Of a stretch of DNA of 64,000 bases, positions 25,492 to 33,085 are shown piece by piece. Origin of the DNA: Oligoflexales bacterium (GTDB lineage Bacteria; Bdellovibrionota_B; Oligoflexia; Oligoflexales; JALZUQ01). The DNA lies in assembly GCA_023301565.1 (NCBI GenBank), contig JALZUO010000034.1, positions 67,621-131,620 of the forward strand, written 5' to 3'. The notes under the pieces are model-generated. The model saw nothing but the letters and a program-made list of their open reading frames with translations, had not been told where the DNA came from and did not search any database. The first letter of the stretch is position 1; every line of letters starts with the position of its first letter. The translations under genes and the position numbers were made by a program.

Positions 25492-25882
25492 TGTGTGAGA
25501 AAGGCCGTCGTAAGCCGGATTCTGTTCACCACGCAAGCGCAGTGGACCGTCATTCATCTTGGCCAGAAGTTACCCGCTGGCTCATGCGACCTACCCAAAA
25601 GAACACCGGGACAGTGGTGTATGCTCACCGTAAAACGATTTACATACCTCTTTTTGTTTGGTCTTGCTTCCGGTGGGGTTTACCATGCCGCCTTTGTCAC
25701 CAAAGACGCGGTGAGCTCTTACCTCACCCTTTCACCTTTTCCTGTTATTGCTAACAGGTAGTCTTCTCTCTGCTGCACTTTCCGTCGAGTTTCCCCGCCT
25801 GGCCGTTAGCCAGCACCGTTCCCTAAAAAGTCCGGACTTTCCTCACCGTTGCCAGTGCGACGATCTGCCCGACCTTTCTCAC
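25492..25882 (-). ncRNA. rnpB: RNase P RNA (type A)
   Basis: Read on the minus strand it has the hallmark GAGGAAAGTCCGGACT near the 5' end and AGAATCCGGCTTA near the 3' end. The two ends pair as helix P1: GTGAGAAAGG (25873-25882) with CCTTTCTCAC (25495-25504). The interior contains the conserved CAGGCGGGGAAACTC and GACGGAAAGTGC-like regions. Length of about 390 nt fits bacterial type A. RNase P RNA is the catalytic subunit that removes tRNA 5' leaders. Confidence 0.96.
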
Positions 25883-25888
25883 GATGCT

Positions 25889-25917
25889 AATAAAAAGCTA
25901 TATGCGATAAAAAGCAA
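25889..25917 (-). promoter_or_regulatory. probable sigma-70 promoter of rnpB
   Basis: On the minus strand, TTGCTT (25912-25917) is separated by exactly 17 bp from TTTATT (25889-25894), and the first base of the P1 helix (25882) lies 7 nt downstream, as expected for a transcription start. Supported by position more than by hexamer match. Confidence 0.5.
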
Positions 25918-25966
25918 GCTTGTACTTATGCTTCTATGTACCTGTCTGTAATTACTTGGATAATTT

Positions 25967-26000
25967 AAAAAGCGGGGCTTCCTAAGAAGCTCCGCTTTTT
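25967..26000 (-). terminator. intrinsic terminator
   Basis: AAAAAGCGGGGCTT and AAGCTCCGCTTTTT arms with a CCTAAG-type loop; nearly perfect 13-14 bp stem with flanking A and T runs. It lies just after the large secreted protein gene on the minus strand and before the rnpB promoter. Confidence 0.88.
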
Positions 26001-26033
26001 GTAAACAATCTCAAAGTGAGTTTTTTGCTAAGC

Positions 26034-27677
26034 CTAGAGGCTCCAAACTGCTTTTTTAATGATTGTGTGAAAGACCTGGATTAAGGCCTTGCCTTCTTCA
26101 TCGGCAAAAGCAGGTAGCCCTGAAATCGGCTGATCAAGGTATACAGCTTTGTTTGCTTGCGGAGCCGCAGAGCCGAAACCACCTGCAAACTCAGCACGCG
26201 GGTACCCCTGAACAAGATAGGCAACACTCAACTCTTTTTCACCTTTGAAGGCTTTTGCCTGAGCGTCAGCATCAACTTTAGCCGCCTTGGTGTTTTCAAG
26301 GTCTAGAATACGCTGCGCATCTAAGCGGAGTCTAGGGCTTACTCTTACGTTCTGTACGAGGTTACCTAATGCAAGAGACTTTGAACTTGATTTTCCCTCT
26401 GCGTAGCTTTCCAGTTTCTGGATCTCGCTCAGCCGAAGTACATGCTGAACACTAGCTGAATAGTACTGTGTTTCTTCGGTAAGTGGCGCATTTAAAATTT
26501 TCTCTGGTTCGCAAGCACTGTAATAGTTGTTAACCGTGTTATCGCTGCCTTCAACATAGCGTTTGATTGTTCTTACCAAGTTGTTCCGAACAACAGAAAG
26601 CTTTCCTTTTTCTAAATTGTCAGATTCTGGGTCTTCAGCGTTTCCTTTGAGGCCTCTGATTTCGCTAGGGTCTGCCAAGCCGGTAAAAGCTTTTTGCGCT
26701 TCTTCTTTGCTGGCAAAACAATCTTGTGAATAATTCACCATGAGCTCACCAAATATTCCTTCAGTGCCCGTAGCTGATACCTGGACTGGGAAGCTGACGG
26801 TTCCAGTAACAAGTTTTTCGGTAGCACTTTTTTCGTCTTCTGCGTAGTAGCGAACGTTGTAATCTACGCGTTTTGTTCTTGTGACTTGGTAGCGGCCGTT
26901 GTCAAGTTTTTTAAATCCAGTTGGTAGAGCGTCTTCAAGCTTGTCATCTTCTGTGCTGCGAAGTGGGAGTGAAAATAGAGATTCGTAGTTGACCTCTTCT
27001 GCGTCAGCTTGTGCTTGTGCAAGTTCAACTGCTTTTTCACGTAATGCATCTGAAACTTCTTTACGCTTTGCGTCGCTAAGCTGAGGTGTATACGCTGGAG
27101 AAGTGTTGATGTTGCATTTGATCTCAAGGTTTGGTGTTTTGTCGGCATAGGCTTCGATTGCATCAACTGCTTTATCAAGTTTGATGGTGTCCTCAGCCGT
27201 TAGGTCCGCAGTTATTTCTACTTTAAGGGAAACGCTTGCTACTTTTTCTAGGTTCTCGTGAAACTTTACTTCTTTTTCTTCACATTTGTTCCAAAAGACA
27301 TACTGAACTTTTTCATCAGAAACCTCTACCCTATAGTTGTCTTGGATCGGGTCTTCAAACGAAAGCTCACCAAGAGTTACCTTTAGGTTTGCTAGCTGAC
27401 CGCTTGGGCCGACTTCAGCAAAGATTTTCTCAATCGTAGCTTTGGCTGAATCAGCTAGTGCCGTTGCTTTTTCTTCATTCAAGCAAGAAATGCCTCCATT
27501 TAAGCTGGTGGCAGCTTGCTCATAGTTTACGTACTCGTAGGCATAATCCTCATAGCGTACTTCAGTTAGAATTTGCGGATCAACGGTTTCGTGATCAGCA
27601 AGAAAAGAAAACATAGGACTCGCGTTTAATACGCCTGCTCCCAGTAACCCTGTTAGTAAAACCTTACTTACTTTCAT
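26034..27677 (-). CDS. large secreted protein of unknown function
   Basis: About 547 aa. Signal peptide VLLTGLLGAGVLNASP near the N-terminus; the mature part is acidic, Glu/Lys/Ala rich, with four to five widely spaced Cys and several beta-like segments (KVTLGELSFEDPI, LEIKCNINTSPAY, GTVSFPVQVSATG, GELMVNYSQDCF). Two segments, near residues 150-230 and 340-460, have a similar alternation of SLK/DAQ helices. I recognise no family. The ATG at 27677 is chosen because AGGAG stands 8 nt upstream; the frame also opens two codons earlier with TTG. Monocistronic, with its own terminator; abundant-protein codon style (few rare codons by eye). Confidence 0.65.
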   Translation of the reverse strand: MKVSKVLLTGLLGAGVLNASPMFSFLADHETVDPQILTEVRYEDYAYEYVNYEQAATSLNGGISCLNEEKATALADSAKATIEKIFAEVGPSGQLANLKVTLGELSFEDPIQDNYRVEVSDEKVQYVFWNKCEEKEVKFHENLEKVASVSLKVEITADLTAEDTIKLDKAVDAIEAYADKTPNLEIKCNINTSPAYTPQLSDAKRKEVSDALREKAVELAQAQADAEEVNYESLFSLPLRSTEDDKLEDALPTGFKKLDNGRYQVTRTKRVDYNVRYYAEDEKSATEKLVTGTVSFPVQVSATGTEGIFGELMVNYSQDCFASKEEAQKAFTGLADPSEIRGLKGNAEDPESDNLEKGKLSVVRNNLVRTIKRYVEGSDNTVNNYYSACEPEKILNAPLTEETQYYSASVQHVLRLSEIQKLESYAEGKSSSKSLALGNLVQNVRVSPRLRLDAQRILDLENTKAAKVDADAQAKAFKGEKELSVAYLVQGYPRAEFAGGFGSAAPQANKAVYLDQPISGLPAFADEEGKALIQVFHTIIKKAVWSL

Positions 27678-27817
27678 AAACAATTCTCCTAAATTGGTTT
27701 AATGGCAATGTGCTAAATTATTTGAGACGGTTTTACCTCGGCCCGAGATTGAGCTGCAAATTAAATTTAGTGACAGTGTCGTATAAGATACAGTTATGTT
27801 TAGATAGGCCGCAAGGG

Positions 27818-28147
27818 CTAGTTGGTGTTGGTGCCTAGGTATAATATTTTGTCCAAAGAATCAGGCGCTGTAACCTCGTCAAAATGGCACTTGTTCCAGT
27901 GCCGGTTTTTACATTCGGTGCACTCAAACAAAATTTGCATCATTTCTGGACTGACCCCTCGGTAGGCAATCGGGCGCATCAGCCCTCCACATTCTGCTTG
28001 GCGGTCACCAGGAAGGTTGTCTACATGCCGCGAATACAGGCAGAAGGGGCAGTGATTGCGGCAAGTAGATTGAGATTTTGGAACTTTTTTACCACAATGC
28101 AGGCAGTTAAAGGACTCGTTGATAACGGTAAAGTTTTTTTGACTCAA
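27818..28147 (-). CDS. RNHCP domain protein
   Basis: 109 aa. The name-giving string CRNHCPFCLYSRHVD with PGDR following, a CLHC pair before it and CTECKNRHWN after it give two probable zinc-binding Cys clusters. This matches the RNHCP domain, a small uncharacterised bacterial family that probably binds nucleic acid or forms part of a Zn-finger protein. No partner gene is adjacent; it is transcribed alone on the minus strand. Function unknown. Confidence 0.85.
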   Translation of the reverse strand: MSQKNFTVINESFNCLHCGKKVPKSQSTCRNHCPFCLYSRHVDNLPGDRQAECGGLMRPIAYRGVSPEMMQILFECTECKNRHWNKCHFDEVTAPDSLDKILYLGTNTN

Positions 28148-28240
28148 AACGAAAAGCCCTTCATTCTAGGAAAGTGCTTTTATAGCAAAATTTAGAAAAA
28201 AATTAGAACGAAAATAAACACAAAAAGATTGAGGAATACC

Positions 28241-28399
28241 ATGTTTGGAAAAGAGGACTTTAAACTGCCGTCGGACCCAGTAGAGCTTTTAGAGATCCTA
28301 CCTATCTTGATTTTTATTGGTTTAGTACTTCCATTCGTCCTTGGCGCTTACAAACTTGGGTTTGTGATGGACAAGCTTGGTTGGTTAGATAGAGCCTAA
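28241..28399 (+). CDS. small single-pass membrane protein (52 aa)
   Basis: ATG at 28241 follows GAGGAATACC, a good ribosome site. The peptide begins MFGKEDFKLPSDPVELLE, then a ~22-residue hydrophobic segment (ILPILIFIGLVLPFVLGAY), then KLGFVMDKLGWLDRA. Amphipathic flanks and charge pattern look like a real membrane protein. It faces the end of the cytochrome c maturation operon (12-bp gap to ccmG, convergent) and sits on the opposite strand from all neighbours, so it has its own promoter. Function unknown; a role in cytochrome biogenesis is possible only by location. Confidence 0.62.
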   Translation: MFGKEDFKLPSDPVELLEILPILIFIGLVLPFVLGAYKLGFVMDKLGWLDRA

Positions 28400-28411
28400 G
28401 GCAGCTTTGCT

Positions 28412-28939
28412 CTAGTTTTGTTTTAAATACCCAAGAATTTCTTGTTCTGTAATCGGCCCGATATGCTTATGGGTGATGATTCCCTCGCGGTTGATGATAA
28501 AGGTTTCTGGGACACCTGTAATGCCGTATTGCGTGTTTGCGTCCCCAGACTCATCTAGAGCTAATTTGTAGGTTTTGCCATACCTGTTAGCAAAGGCTTT
28601 TGCGTCTTCTATCCGATCTTGAATAGCTACTCCAAAAACCAAACCTTTATCCATGTGTTTTTGATGAAACGCTTCTAGCTGAGCGGCTTCCGACTTACAG
28701 GCAAAGCACCAGCTGGCCCAAAAGTTTAAGACAACAGGTTTACCGCGCAGCTGGTGTAGGGTGATTTTTTCCCCAGAAGCTAGGTCGGTGACCTCAAAGT
28801 CTGGAGCTTGTTTTCCTACAAGGGGGCTAGGCACAGAGTTTGGGTCAAACTGCAGCCCAATATACAGAACAGTTAAAAGCGAGAGCCCAAACAAAAAGAT
28901 GGTGATCTTTCCTAGCAAAGCTCCTTTGGTTGCTACCAT
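28412..28939 (-). CDS. ccmG: thiol:disulfide oxidoreductase CcmG/DsbE (TlpA-like)
   Basis: 175 aa periplasmic thioredoxin-fold protein anchored by an N-terminal membrane segment (ITIFLFGLSLLTVLYIGL). The active site WASWCFACKSEA has CxxC, and GVPETFIINREG carries the cis-Pro. In System I it reduces apocytochrome haem-site cysteines before haem ligation. Last gene of the ccmABCDEG run, 36 bp after ccmE. The segment around EESGDANTQYGITGVPETFI (in DsbE the loop is acidic) supports CcmG over generic TlpA. Confidence 0.88.
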   Translation of the reverse strand: MVATKGALLGKITIFLFGLSLLTVLYIGLQFDPNSVPSPLVGKQAPDFEVTDLASGEKITLHQLRGKPVVLNFWASWCFACKSEAAQLEAFHQKHMDKGLVFGVAIQDRIEDAKAFANRYGKTYKLALDESGDANTQYGITGVPETFIINREGIITHKHIGPITEQEILGYLKQN

Positions 28940-28975
28940 TCTTGTATCTCCCTAACTCGCTAAAAAAGCTTGAAC

Positions 28976-29431
28976 CTAGTTTTTGAAAATTGATTTTTTT
29001 AAAAGCTCTTTATCTACAGAATGCTTGGCATCTGGTTTTTGGTATTCTTCTGAGTGTTTGACCATAAGCTTTCTTGCCACAAAAGAAGACTCATCCGGAT
29101 TAAAGTTTCCTTCGATCACAACCCCTTGTCCTTCTTTAAACAGGTCAGGTGGCGTACCACTGTAGGATGTCTTGATTTCATGGCCTTCGTAGTCGGTTAC
29201 CGTAAAGCGAAGGTCTAGCTTTTCAGGGCTCCATGTTTTAGAGCCTGTTTTGATCATGCCACCGATGCGGATGGTTCTATTGGTAATCTCTGCTCCTTTG
29301 GCGAAGGCCTCAGAAGGGGTGTAAAAGTAAACCAGGTTTCCTTTGAGCTGTAAAAAGGAAATACCAAGAAGGATTAGAGCAGATAGCCCTAGCCCAATCC
29401 ATATGCCTTTATTTTTTTTGTATCTACTCAT
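28976..29431 (-). CDS. ccmE: cytochrome c maturation haem chaperone CcmE
   Basis: 151 aa from this start; type II membrane protein (IWIGLGLSALILLGISFLQL anchor) with an OB-fold periplasmic domain. The haem-attachment region is VKHSEEYQKP, where the His corresponds to the covalent haem ligand and Tyr follows four residues later, as in the LAKHDENY motif. The frame opens upstream, but ATG 29431 is chosen because the membrane anchor immediately follows and GGGAAAGAG stands upstream. Receives haem exported by CcmABCD. Confidence 0.88.
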   Translation of the reverse strand: MSRYKKNKGIWIGLGLSALILLGISFLQLKGNLVYFYTPSEAFAKGAEITNRTIRIGGMIKTGSKTWSPEKLDLRFTVTDYEGHEIKTSYSGTPPDLFKEGQGVVIEGNFNPDESSFVARKLMVKHSEEYQKPDAKHSVDKELLKKSIFKN

Positions 29432-29450
29432 CGTGCTCTTTCCCTGGGAT

Positions 29451-29588
29451 TCAATACTTTTCTGTAGTTGTATCTTCGCGCAAAACCTTTTCTGCGGCAG
29501 ACAACTGTTTGAATGCATAGAGCTGGCTGCAACAAAAAGCCGCCAACGTAATGCCTGAAATACTATAGGCTAGTACAATATACGTCAT
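29451..29588 (-). CDS. ccmD: haem exporter small subunit CcmD
   Basis: 45 aa. One hydrophobic segment (YIVLAYSISGITLAAFCC) followed by a charged C-terminus (SAAEKVLRED) is the normal plan of CcmD, which stabilises the CcmC-CcmE interaction in the membrane. It is in the expected slot between ccmC and ccmE, and its ATG overlaps the ccmC stop in an ATGA arrangement (4 bp). CcmD proteins are poorly conserved; the call rests on position, length and topology. Confidence 0.8.
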   Translation of the reverse strand: MTYIVLAYSISGITLAAFCCSQLYAFKQLSAAEKVLREDTTTEKY

Positions 29589-30241
29589 CTATGCATTCCT
29601 TTCATCTGTAGGCCGTAAACCACAGATTTTTTTGTACGAACCATATACCGCAAAAGAACCATGCTAGTACTTACCACAAGAATGATAAGCAGGTTTGCGA
29701 TCAGAACCCTAAGCATCACAGGGTCCATGGTGCTTCCGCCTTCGCGCAGAAGGCTTTGAGGTTGATGAAGGGTTCTCCACCAGTTCACGCTTTGGTAAAT
29801 AATAGGAAGGTTAAGAGTGATCAATATCCCGAGCACGCTGCAGGCACGTAGCCTTCGGTTTAAGCTTGGCAAAGATCCGTGCAAGACTAGAAACCCGGCT
29901 AACATCAAGACTAGAAGCAAAGAAGTTGTGAGCCTAGCATCCCAGGTCCACCAAACGTTCCAAGTGGGCTTGCCCCAGATCGAGCCAGTTGCAAGAAGCA
30001 GTATGCCAAACACCAGGGCGACTTCTACGCAAGAAACCATCCAGTTGTCTTGTTTTATACTTGTAGAGCTAAAAAGAAGGTTTCGCACACTCGAAAAAAA
30101 CAAAAGAATAGTTACATAAAAAGTTGCTAGAGCTATAGGGACATGAACATAAATGATTCTATATACTTCACCTTGGATTGCATCTGAAGGCGCAAAGACC
30201 AAAGCTAAAATCCAACCTGCTGCTAAAAGAGCGGCATTCAC
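29585..30241 (-). CDS. ccmC: haem exporter permease CcmC
   Basis: 218 aa with six hydrophobic segments. The WWD haem-handling domain reads GKPTWNVWWTWDARLTT, flanked by the conserved His segments YVHVPIA and LVLHGSL. CcmC loads haem onto CcmE on the periplasmic face. The start is a GTG at 30241; the frame upstream to the nearest stop contains only rare-codon starts and ~10 residues, so the first membrane segment is slightly short. Separated from ccmB by 65 bp, the largest gap of the ccm run. Confidence 0.9.
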   Translation of the reverse strand: MNAALLAAGWILALVFAPSDAIQGEVYRIIYVHVPIALATFYVTILLFFSSVRNLLFSSTSIKQDNWMVSCVEVALVFGILLLATGSIWGKPTWNVWWTWDARLTTSLLLVLMLAGFLVLHGSLPSLNRRLRACSVLGILITLNLPIIYQSVNWWRTLHQPQSLLREGGSTMDPVMLRVLIANLLIILVVSTSMVLLRYMVRTKKSVVYGLQMKGMHR

Positions 30242-30306
30242 AAGTGTTATAGTTAATAGTTTAGAGATAAATCACCACACAAAATTTGAATCAAACTTAA
30301 ACGAGG

Positions 30307-30993
30307 CTAGCTGTTTGAGCTTTCGCTAGGTCTATTCAATTCACCAAACAAAAAGCAGCCCGCAGCAATGTACAATAAAGTTACACCAGAGAGCAATGAC
30401 AACCAGGAATTGAGCTCAGAAAAAGCCGATAGCCGATAAAGTTCCGTAATGTTTGAATATGCCAGCAGTGCTGGGCTGGCGATAGGGTAGTACAAAAGGC
30501 TAAAAACAATGCGGCTTAGCCTCGACTCGAACGCTATAGATCTTAACAGTAGGCCAAGGCTGCCTAAACCACAGCATAGCAACAAGGTAGCCAGTAAAAA
30601 CTGCCAGCGAAAGATGGTTGGCGTAGCGTTCGAGAAAAAACCGATCGCAAGGTTTGCCAAAAAGCAGATGCAAAGAACCTGGGCAAACGTAAACAACCAT
30701 TTTGCTAAGAACCAGCCGTAGACGCTTTGCGTGTGTGTACGCAAGTAGGTAAACGCCTGATCTTCGCTTTCAGCAGAAAAGGCGTTTGCTAGGCAAAGCT
30801 CTAAACTAAGAAAGATGACAAGGACTTGGATAAGCTCTAACACGTACGCCTTGTTCTCACCCTCTAATGAACCGAGGTTGAAGTTTAGCAAGGTAGCAAG
30901 GATGATGCTGAAAAGTGCTGGTGCAAGAATATCCAAGGGGCGTTTAAAAAAAAGCTTAAAGTGCGAGCGTAAATGTTGCTGAAAAGAAATCAT
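30307..30993 (-). CDS. ccmB: haem exporter membrane subunit CcmB
   Basis: 228 aa with about six hydrophobic segments. HFKLFFKRPLDILAPALFS at the N-terminus and ESEDQAFTYLRTHTQSVYGWFLAKWLF match the CcmB pattern (a cytoplasmic loop that contacts CcmA). The ATG at 30993 overlaps the ccmA stop by 4 bp (ATGA), which decides the start against an upstream frame opening at 31038. CcmA and CcmB form the ABC-type complex that releases holo-CcmE. Confidence 0.85.
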   Translation of the reverse strand: MISFQQHLRSHFKLFFKRPLDILAPALFSIILATLLNFNLGSLEGENKAYVLELIQVLVIFLSLELCLANAFSAESEDQAFTYLRTHTQSVYGWFLAKWLFTFAQVLCICFLANLAIGFFSNATPTIFRWQFLLATLLLCCGLGSLGLLLRSIAFESRLSRIVFSLLYYPIASPALLAYSNITELYRLSAFSELNSWLSLLSGVTLLYIAAGCFLFGELNRPSESSNS

Positions 30994-31559
30994 GGTCTTT
31001 CCAAATCCACAGAGCTCGTAGCAAGGCCGTCTAACCATTGAGTTTGGTGAGAAACAACAAGAAAACTCTGACCATTTTCTATGCCAGACTTTATTTTTTT
31101 GACCAATGTTTGTATTCCACTCTGGTCCAGGCCCATAAGGGGTTCATCGAGCAAAACACAGCTAGCGTCAGAAGAGAGAGTTCGCAAAAGACCAAGACGC
31201 CTACGCATGCCAGTACTGAAGTTCCTTACCGGGAAGTTCTTCCAAACCATGTGACGCGGACCAAGCCAGTCGGATAAGTCCGAACTAGAGCAATCACTTG
31301 AAAGGTTGTTTATATAATCTAGGTCCAGAAAAAGTCCGTTGGTCTCGCTTTGTAGGTATGCTTTTTTAAGCCCACTTTTCCATTCAACCTGACCATGAAA
31401 GCCCGGAAGCAGACCTGACAAAACCTTTAGGCACGTAGACTTGCCTGCTCCGTTTGGCCCGCGAAGGTGAATAAGCTCGCCGGGTTTGCATTGAAAGCTA
31501 ATTGGTCGCCAAAGTGGCGAGTCAAAAAAACTAAATGTGAGGTTTTTTACCTCAAGCAT
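30990..31559 (-). CDS. ccmA: haem exporter ATP-binding subunit CcmA
   Basis: 189 aa ABC ATPase. Walker A is GPNGAGKST; the signature is FSTGMRRRLGLLR, a degenerate LSGGQ typical of CcmA; Walker B is CVLLDEPLMGLD; the switch His is VVSHQTQW. Energises the CcmAB complex for holo-CcmE release. Overlaps ccmB by 4 bp and follows the beta-propeller gene by 9 bp. Confidence 0.9.
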   Translation of the reverse strand: MLEVKNLTFSFFDSPLWRPISFQCKPGELIHLRGPNGAGKSTCLKVLSGLLPGFHGQVEWKSGLKKAYLQSETNGLFLDLDYINNLSSDCSSSDLSDWLGPRHMVWKNFPVRNFSTGMRRRLGLLRTLSSDASCVLLDEPLMGLDQSGIQTLVKKIKSGIENGQSFLVVSHQTQWLDGLATSSVDLERP

Positions 31560-31568
31560 AGATAAGCC

Positions 31569-32477
31569 TTACATCTTAAAGTCAAGTAGCTCTAACTTTG
31601 TAGAGCCAGACTTGGCGTACAATACTTTGGTTCCGTCCGGATGCCAAGTGGCCCAGTTCTCTGCTTGACCCTGTGTGTTCGTGATGTACGCACTTTTTCC
31701 ATTTAGTTCAAACAAAGCAAGGTCGTTGTCTCTGACCTGGTTCCCGTGCATCCTGGCTTTGCTCACCAAGATAAGATCTAAAAAAGGGTGAAAGCTCGGA
31801 AACTTACCTTGTCCTAAAATAGTTGGTTGTTTTTCTTTTTGACTGATTTTGTAAACCAGACCTTTTTCTGTTCCCCAAACAATAGAGTTTTGCTCCCGAT
31901 TAAAGTCAAAAGATACAATCTCATCGCCTTGGAAAACAGGCTCGTATTTTCCGTAAGGATCTTTTCGCAAGATCATTTTTTCTGTAACGATCCAAGGGCC
32001 TTTTTCTGCATAGCTTTTCTTGCCGCTTGTTAGGATAGAAAGAGGACCTGTCCTTGTTAAAAAGCTCAAAGTCTGGCTTTTTTGATGAAAAACAACTTTT
32101 GAAATTGGTCCCGGTATTTTGTCGATCAAGACTTTTGATCCGCTACGTACATGCAATGCATATATAAAGGATATTCGCTGCTTGTCTTTCTTCTTTGTTT
32201 GAGCGAAGAACAGGTTTTCCGAGTCCCATGACCAGACATAATTTCCAAAAACCGGGTCAGCGATAATTTTTTTATAAGTATTTTTTTTCAGGTCAAAAAG
32301 AAACAAACCATTTTCATACTTAGTCTCAAAGGCAAAGTGTGTCGCCCCTATGTTGAGCCGTAATGTTTTAAAGTTGTCTGGGATTTCCAAAAAATTTCTG
32401 ACCCTTGGTTTGAGCGGTCCTTGCTTGGAAAAGCCAAGTGTAGACATGCAGATTACAAGTAGGAATATTTTTGCCAT
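31569..32477 (-). CDS. secreted beta-propeller (TolB/PD40-like) protein
   Basis: About 302 aa from this ATG. Signal peptide IFLLVICMSTLGFS, then repeated beta-blade units with WSWDSENLFFAQ and ENWATWHPDGTKVLYA, the S/P-DG-K-x-L/I pattern of TolB-type PD40 propellers. Usually such domains scaffold protein complexes in the periplasm. Nine bp upstream of ccmA on the same strand, so it is probably the first gene of the ccm operon. This is an uncommon partner for ccm genes. The frame opens 36 codons earlier, but the ATG at 32477 starts the signal peptide directly. Confidence 0.65.
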   Translation of the reverse strand: MAKIFLLVICMSTLGFSKQGPLKPRVRNFLEIPDNFKTLRLNIGATHFAFETKYENGLFLFDLKKNTYKKIIADPVFGNYVWSWDSENLFFAQTKKKDKQRISFIYALHVRSGSKVLIDKIPGPISKVVFHQKSQTLSFLTRTGPLSILTSGKKSYAEKGPWIVTEKMILRKDPYGKYEPVFQGDEIVSFDFNREQNSIVWGTEKGLVYKISQKEKQPTILGQGKFPSFHPFLDLILVSKARMHGNQVRDNDLALFELNGKSAYITNTQGQAENWATWHPDGTKVLYAKSGSTKLELLDFKM

Positions 32478-32670
32478 GTGAACCACCATTTTTTTCTTAT
32501 CTCCGTTAGCCTCTATATAAGTCATTATCTCAGAAGGTGCTGCCCAAGGCGGGTAGCCGACACTGCAAATTACGGCGCTAAACACTAAATAAGGCAGACG
32601 TTTCCAGAAAAGCTAATGAAAACAACCTGTTTTGTCGAAAAGAAATAGAATAAGGAAGAGGTTCCAGCTT

Positions 32671-33030
32671 ATGAATAAATTCAGAATTTTGACGCTACTA
32701 CTTACTGGGGCATTGTGTTTTGGCTTTGCCGGCGAGATTCAGGCGCAGACAAAGAAAAAACGTAAAACCGTGAAGAAGCTTAAGAAAAAAACGGAGCGTA
32801 GGCGAAACCTTGTCGTTGAAAAAACCTATAAGATAAAAAAAGGCAATCAAAAAACAAATTTTGACTTTGATGCCGCAGATATTTCCGGTGCCAGAAAGAC
32901 TCCTTTTGGTGAATTGGTTGATACGGTCGAATCAGATAGGACTTACAACTTTATCAAGCTTCGAACAAATTGGAGACCAGAGATGGAACGCTCTGCAGCG
33001 ACTCTTGAAACTGGCTCTGGTCGAAAATAA
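32671..33030 (+). CDS. secreted basic protein of unknown function
   Basis: 119 aa. Signal peptide ILTLLLTGALCFGFAGEIQAQ (start at the ATG 32671, with AAGGAAGAGG upstream), then a very Lys/Arg-rich stretch (KKKRKTVKKLKKKTERRR) near residues 24-42, and a more ordinary C-terminal half (DFDAADISGARKTPFGELV). The basic stretch suggests binding to nucleic acid, peptidoglycan or lipopolysaccharide. No recognised domain. Upstream of and in line with the RelA/SpoT-like gene (55-bp gap). Confidence 0.62.
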   Translation: MNKFRILTLLLTGALCFGFAGEIQAQTKKKRKTVKKLKKKTERRRNLVVEKTYKIKKGNQKTNFDFDAADISGARKTPFGELVDTVESDRTYNFIKLRTNWRPEMERSAATLETGSGRK

Positions 33031-33085
33031 TCTGAACCGATCATATGCTTTTTTATCAATGTCCGTATTTATCACGGGAATTTAG

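Noticed and set aside
25386-25761. Open frames on the plus strand across rnpB
   Set aside because: They read the complement of the RNase P RNA and carry no ribosome site.
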